Positions 59,245 to 64,000 of a DNA stretch of 64,000 nucleotides are shown here, piece after piece. A model generated the notes under the pieces. The model saw only the letters and a program-made list of their open reading frames with translations. It did not search any database and was not told the origin of the DNA. Numbering within the stretch: position 1 is the first letter of the stretch; each line of letters starts with the position of its first letter. Where the stretch lies: positions 1 through 64,000 of the forward strand of contig MU385785.1 in NCBI GenBank assembly GCA_022497155.1, read 5' to 3'. The position numbers and the translations under genes were made by a program. Source of the stretch: Whalleya microplaca. Taxonomy: Eukaryota > Ascomycota > Sordariomycetes > Xylariales > Xylariaceae.

Positions 59245-60570
59245 GTGTAGGTGGCAGTAAATCGTTACATATTTTGGAGTCAAGTGACTTTAGTTCGGTT
59301 AGTTCATTTTTCCAGATAAAAATAAGAGAATACGATATTCTTCTCTGTACAGAATTAAACTTCTCATCAATATTACTCCAATAGCAAGATATTCCTAAGG
59401 ATATTTGAAGAGTATCCCCTATTATTTCGTTTGTTCACATTAACTGTAATGCCTGTTTGTTGTAATTGAAGACTGTAAGGTAGTACGAGTAAAAGGCTAA
59501 CTAGTTCTCATACGTTCGTCGCGTGACAAAGGAGATTCACTTGACTGGTATTTGGAATGGTGTTCACATGGCTTTCTCGAGCAATATATTTAAACATTAG
59601 TTGGGTAAGCATCGAATACTACACGGGAATGCTGGGAGAGATAACCTCAAAAGTAAGGATTTACCCGATATGCTACACACGTTGCTAGACATGTTTTCTT
59701 CTGGTAGAGTGAAACTACCTCACATCATGTCTAAGATATCAAACTTTAAAACCGACGTAGGAAGGTCTTCTAAGGGATTCTATCATGCACGCGTCGTCAC
59801 ACATTTAGTTTGCTCGAGCAGCAAGTGGGAGTAATAAAAGACAATGTTTACCCCTATCTTTTGAGTGTAGGTACAAGACTCCTGGACACTTGAATAATAC
59901 CAAACACTATTACAAAGGTCGAATATGGCTATACCTAAGTTTTGTGTAACACCAATGACCCGTGTGACTCAGCTGGCAATCAGTTTGCAATAACCAGTTA
60001 CCACCTGTAGTTTTCGAATATGAGTCTAATCCTGTACTGCCCGTGACTATAAAGTCACCTGATTTTGGATATCGTTATTAGGTTCCAATATGCTGAACGT
60101 TGAATATACCTTAACGAACTGAGTACTCGCCTACAGGTAAGTGGTATATTGTACTCGACTACTTTAGCAAAGGCGTTTCGTGACAGTCACAAAGTCGAAC
60201 CATGCTATCTTGATGTTTTGATCGAGTCAACGACAAACACTATGTACTGTGAATCACTGCTTCGGATACGAAGCGCTTGAGCCTTTGGAATCAGAGAACG
60301 TCATCAAGTGACTCCCTACAAGACATGTATATCGTATTTTTTTCCAATAGGACCCTCGCTGTATATAAAACCTAGGTTTTCTCAGCCCTTACGAAGCTCT
60401 TCTTCGTTCGCTGCCATCTTAAACTCAACCGAAGAGAGCTGTCCTTTAAAGACAAGGCACGATTTTCTAAGACTAGTATTCCCCTTCAGGATAAATCATA
60501 AAACATTTCGGCCGAGGAATACGACGAACAAACCCAATATAACAGCCTATTTCATCACATCATCACAGCC
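59245..60570. other. Intergenic, no gene seen
   Basis: Right flank of the transposon, then the promoter region of the Tyr/Pro-rich gene. A partial inverted echo of repeat B lies at about 59501-59526 (GTTCTCATACGTTCGTC). Confidence 0.4.
60362..60370 (+). promoter_or_regulatory. TATA-like box upstream of the 60571 gene
   Basis: TATATAAAA lies 209 bp before the ATG, followed by a pyrimidine-rich stretch (AAGCTCTTCTTCGTTCG region). This is a plausible core promoter; the transcription start is not known. Confidence 0.35.
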
Positions 60571-61251
60571 ATGTCTAACCGGCACAGCGGCCACAGCGGC
60601 TCGTCCTCGCAACATCAGCGCAGAGACAGGCCTGATGGACCAATAGTAGTATTACAGAGGCATCAAGCTCGAGTGCAGAATCAGCAGCCTAGATCATCTC
60701 AGAACCCGACACAATATAACTCTACTTATCAGGGTTATGGTCAACCGGCTAGCTTTGATGGACCGCCCATGTACGACCCCCAGGCTTTCCAACCCCCGGT
60801 CATCGGAAGCGGCTCGTCAATGAATTATCAACCTGTGGATTCATTGGGAAATTATGCATATCCCACGCCTGGGAGCTCGGTTGAGCCGCCTCCGTATCAG
60901 TACTGGGATGCTTATGGCAATCTAATTCAATACCCTCCGGCAATGCCAGCTGCACCGGCCGCGGGTGCAACCGGAGCGGCGTTTAGCTCCTACTATGAAC
61001 AGCAGCCTTCTCCATATCAATATTACCCGCCTGATACAATGCCCGATGAAAGCACTCCTGGCAGGTCATTTCCGGCACCGGATAGGCCACCGGCTCCCGA
61101 TATGTGGACGCCAACTGCGGACGAACAACGGGAAATAGATGAGCGGAATCAACGACTTGCTCAAGGAAGCATCTCGGGGGATGCGGGGTACGGTGCGGCA
61201 AGGGCCTTCGATGAGGAGGACGATAAAACTTTCTACCCCCATTCGAAGTAG
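60571..61251 (+). CDS. Tyr/Pro/Gln-rich disordered hypothetical protein
   Basis: An intact single-exon frame of 226 residues. The N-terminus is Ser/His/Arg/Gln-rich (MSNRHSGHSGSSSQHQRRDR). The middle is a Tyr/Pro/Gly/Gln low-complexity region (PPYQYWDAYGNLIQYPP, YYEQQPSPYQYYPPD), and the acidic-polar tail (TADEQREIDERNQRLAQG) may be helical. No fold, signal or membrane segment is evident. Such prion-like composition occurs in RNA-binding or condensate proteins, but no RNA-binding motif is present. ATG 60571 follows an ACAGCC context and a TATA-like box 209 bp upstream. Codon balance supports a real gene. Confidence 0.7.
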   Translation: MSNRHSGHSGSSSQHQRRDRPDGPIVVLQRHQARVQNQQPRSSQNPTQYNSTYQGYGQPASFDGPPMYDPQAFQPPVIGSGSSMNYQPVDSLGNYAYPTPGSSVEPPPYQYWDAYGNLIQYPPAMPAAPAAGATGAAFSSYYEQQPSPYQYYPPDTMPDESTPGRSFPAPDRPPAPDMWTPTADEQREIDERNQRLAQGSISGDAGYGAARAFDEEDDKTFYPHSK

Positions 61252-63351
61252 GCACTAGGGCATAGGAGGGCGAAGTTTTGATATTGAAATTTCCAGGGTA
61301 CTTTGTTGCAGGTGGTGTCTTGAGCAGTGTTGAGCTTCTCATCACTTAATAATCTCTGGGAGGCATTGTCACCGCATGTTTTGGCTTAGTTGTCTCTCGG
61401 GCTCCAGGGGACTCCCAGGATTACTCCATGGATGTGGAGATGGGCTGGTTGTCGTCAGTACTTTCGTTTGCTGCTCTACACAATTATTGATTAGTAACCA
61501 CAGACACACTCCTTTTATAGCCTTAATTGACCCTATACACTCCTTTAACATCCATCCAATTATCTCTTGGATGCAGCGATCTGGTAGTAAATTGCTGATT
61601 AAATTATTCTATTATCCATTTTCGCTCCTTGGTTCTAAGGTCATACTATGAAGCCAGGCTCATTACATCACAACTTTCAGGAATATTTGCTGTGCGGCAA
61701 TGACTACCTCTTTTTAACTACGGATTAGAAACATGATAAACTGAGGATCAAGGACTGATATTGCACAAGGCACATAGTAGCATTGTGTATATAACAGGCC
61801 ATCTGCCGCGCTAAATAGCTCAACCTCAAGTCAATTAAGTCTCAGTATTCGAATAAAACAAACGACAAGGACTCAATGTCAATATAAGACAAAGTAATGA
61901 AAAGCATAGTAGTTTGATTAGTTCCATGTGAAGCTATAGCAGAAGTAGAACCCCTTGTATATACATGTATACACGCGGCGGCCATACGTAGCCCGCACTT
62001 TCAGCCCTACACGGCGTTCCTTAACACTTGATTCTCCATAAAGCCCAATATCGAGAGCTTACCTGCCAGCAAAGCATTGTCGTACTTACGACGAAGCATG
62101 TATAAGGTAATATGTAGATACCTAATTGGATCTTATAGACTACGATCCACCAATCGTACGGCTCTTCCTCAGGGGTAAATGCGAGACAGGGTCCTATGGA
62201 GCTTCCTCGACTCGTATGTTCCCATCCTCTACCTACCTTACCTTACCTCCTGGGTAAGCATACACACGTAGCCTTCAAATTGGAAGGCGTGGCAGCAACA
62301 TATAGGAGCTTGCCACTGCCGCAGCGAAACTTCGACATCGAAGCTTCTATTGGTGGAGCAGATGATGGATGTAATTACCTACATATCATCGTAGTGGAAC
62401 AACTGTCAAGGGCAGTGGGTACCGGGGAGAACATGTGGCTCCATCCTTCCATTACCAACTTGGCGGTTGAATCCACAGTCTGCAACGTGCCCCCTCCTCT
62501 CCAGTATGTAGGAGGAAAAAAACTGCACCAGCATGTGATTGCTGTCGCTAATATGATGGAATGCAATTGGCATACTTTGCTGCACTATGACTGTTATCTT
62601 GACGTATATCTCCGACCTATAAAACATTTATATTCTTCGACTTTTGTTTCATTTTCATAAAGATGTAGATAAGTTCAATTCGAGGACTATAAAATTGCTG
62701 TACGTACATAACACATTCTTGTCAACCTCATTCCAAAAAGGTGGATGAAGCCCAATAAATTCAGCAATTGAGTGGGTGACCGTCCAGCCACAGGGTTCAT
62801 TGTGCCACATGGGCATGGGTACTGTACATAATACATATGTCTGCGTATGTGTGGCATGTGTGTGGCTTGACTGCTTCAATAGGTCCCCGCTCGCTAAAGT
62901 ACGGACTGTAGCACCAAACAGGTCTCCTCGACAACTCGAATTTCCCCACAAATACTTGGCCGAAGCACGCGCAATATTCCGATCCATTCACATCAATCAA
63001 TATCCATCGCTCCAAGCCGAAAAATAAAAAAGTACTTACATACATACCTTGCTAGCCTGTGCTCCTTTCGCTGATGAGCAGATAGGGCACTCCGTAATCA
63101 GTCAATCATGCGATCAATATTGCTCGTGCCCATAGCATTGTTCTAGAAAAAGATCACACCATTGGTCGACTATTCATAGCTGTGGACAAAAAGAAGAAGA
63201 AAAGAGTCCAGCTGCATATTTAAAACGACCATACGGAATATACGGATTACACATTATCTCGTTTTCCTCTTCTCCTCCCCCCGTCGTGGCCGACTGATAA
63301 GCGGCTCCAACCCGTCACCGACACTTCTCACCAGATTCGCTCCCACATGCA
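61252..63351. other. Intergenic with LTR copy
   Basis: Includes solo LTR A copy 3. A 154-codon plus-strand ORF at 62196-62660 has no recognisable features and is not called. The right end is the promoter of the CBS/PB1 gene. Confidence 0.4.
61877..62026 (-). mobile_element. Solo LTR A, copy 3
   Basis: A 150-bp unit, minus orientation, from TGTTAAGGAACGCCG to TATTGACA. It is homologous to 50088-50245 but more diverged. The flanks CTCAA and CTTGA match at three of five bases. The TATA-like part is changed to TATATACA. Confidence 0.7.
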
Positions 63352-64000
63352 ATGTCTGGTACAGTGTCAGGCACCATGAGAGGCACGCCGAGTCGCAACC
63401 AGGGACGAGGAGGTGCCGCTCCCGCTCCCACTTCCGCTCCTTTCAACAACACGACGCCGTCGCCCTCTTCCAATATCCCGCGGCCCGTCCACGAAACCCA
63501 CCCTCATCCGGGCCATTCCCAGCCCGCCCCTAGCGAGGCCGCCTCCGGAGTCAGTGCGAGCAGGCAGAAGCAGACGAAGCGGGATGAGGTATGACCTATA
63601 TGCATTATGTATATATATATATACATATATATATATGATATTATCTTTTTTTCTCTCTTACTCCTGTTATCCCTGCTTCCACACTCCTGTCTTTGGGTTA
63701 TAGTTACAATAACTACGTCATCCCTACCCAAGTCATGGACGCTAACCATCCCCCGCCAGGCCATCCGGCGAAAGCTGGAGAGCGACCTCTCCAAGAAGAA
63801 GCACCTCACGAGTCGGGCCCGTCACTCGCGCAAAGCGCCCCCGGGCACCGTCCTGGCCCTGAAGCCGAGCCCGGCCCTCCAGATCAAGCCCTCCACCACC
63901 GTCGCCGAAGCCGCCCAGCTTATGGCCGCCAAGCGAGAGGATTGCGTGTTGGTCACAGACGACAATGATCGAATCGCCGGTATCTTCACGGCCAAGGATC
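63352..64000 (+). CDS. CBS and PB1 domain protein, 5' part
   Basis: Runs off the right edge. Exon 1 is 63352-63588; a 171-bp intron with a TA-repeat follows, and exon 2 starts at 63760. The joined product reads KQTKRDEAIRRKLESDLSKK, then HSRKAPPGTVLALKPSPALQ, and enters the first CBS repeat (KPSTTVAEAAQLMAAKREDC, VLVTDDNDRIAGIFTAKD). This matches fungal proteins with tandem CBS modules followed by a PB1 domain (S. pombe Mug70 type), which bind adenine nucleotides and form PB1 assemblies. The N-terminal 70 residues are Ser/Pro-rich and disordered. The PB1 part is outside the window, so it is inferred from family architecture. Confidence 0.85.

Noticed and set aside
62196..62660. 154-codon plus-strand ORF with ATG
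   Set aside because: No recognisable motif, and unremarkable antisense frames of similar quality; kept as uncalled.
63693..63968. 91-codon plus-strand ORF at the right edge
   Set aside because: It begins in the intron and uses the wrong frame of exon 2 of the CBS/PB1 gene.

Overview
The window is nuclear DNA from a filamentous ascomycete (Pezizomycotina). The genes have short introns of about 50-170 bp with GTRNGY-type donors and CTRAC/CTAAY-like branch sites. The gene set is fungal (Zn2Cys6 factor, DASH subunit, 2EXR proteins, fungal MFS monocarboxylate transporter), and several tracts show C-to-T decay of the kind made by repeat-induced point mutation (RIP). A Sordariomycete, perhaps Xylariales, is my inference from gene style only. 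There are no rRNA genes, intact tRNAs, CRISPR arrays or bacterial-type operons.

Layout. (1) 1-6.6 kb: an AT-rich, gene-poor flank with one six-exon Zn2Cys6 transcription factor (minus), a decayed ORF with in-frame nonsense codons, and a dispersed-repeat copy. (2) 6.8-25.3 kb: a GC-richer housekeeping block with a Sas2-like MYST histone acetyltransferase, the 26S proteasome subunit Rpn3, TFIID/SAGA subunit TAF12, an acidic conserved-type hypothetical protein (all minus), and the DASH kinetochore subunit Spc34 (plus). Long intergenic stretches here are full of microsatellites and hold a tRNA-like A-box/B-box unit followed by a strong hairpin and a T6 run. (3) 25.3-60.4 kb: an AT-rich accessory tract with a DsbA/FrnE-like thiol oxidoreductase, two paralogous 2EXR-domain proteins, a seven-domain-pattern-free but clear 12-TM-type MFS monocarboxylate transporter with a 16-nt microexon, a decayed SDR gene, an unassigned decayed gene, a small secreted six-cysteine protein, an FAD monooxygenase, a secreted-then-membrane-anchored protein, a protein kinase remnant, short LTR-like repeats, and a complete-length but decayed TA-inserting transposon with perfect 41-bp terminal inverted repeats. 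(4) 60.5-64 kb: back to ordinary coding, with a Tyr/Pro/Gln-rich protein and the 5' part of a CBS/PB1 protein that runs off the window.

Functionally the core block encodes chromatin and transcription (Sas2, TAF12), protein turnover (Rpn3) and mitosis (Spc34), with no sign of co-regulation beyond proximity. The accessory tract looks like a lineage-specific region: transport, redox and secreted functions lie among solo LTRs and RIP-like relics. Splice models below were derived by hand from donor/acceptor sites and reading-frame continuity; the phases sum to complete ORFs in every high-confidence gene.
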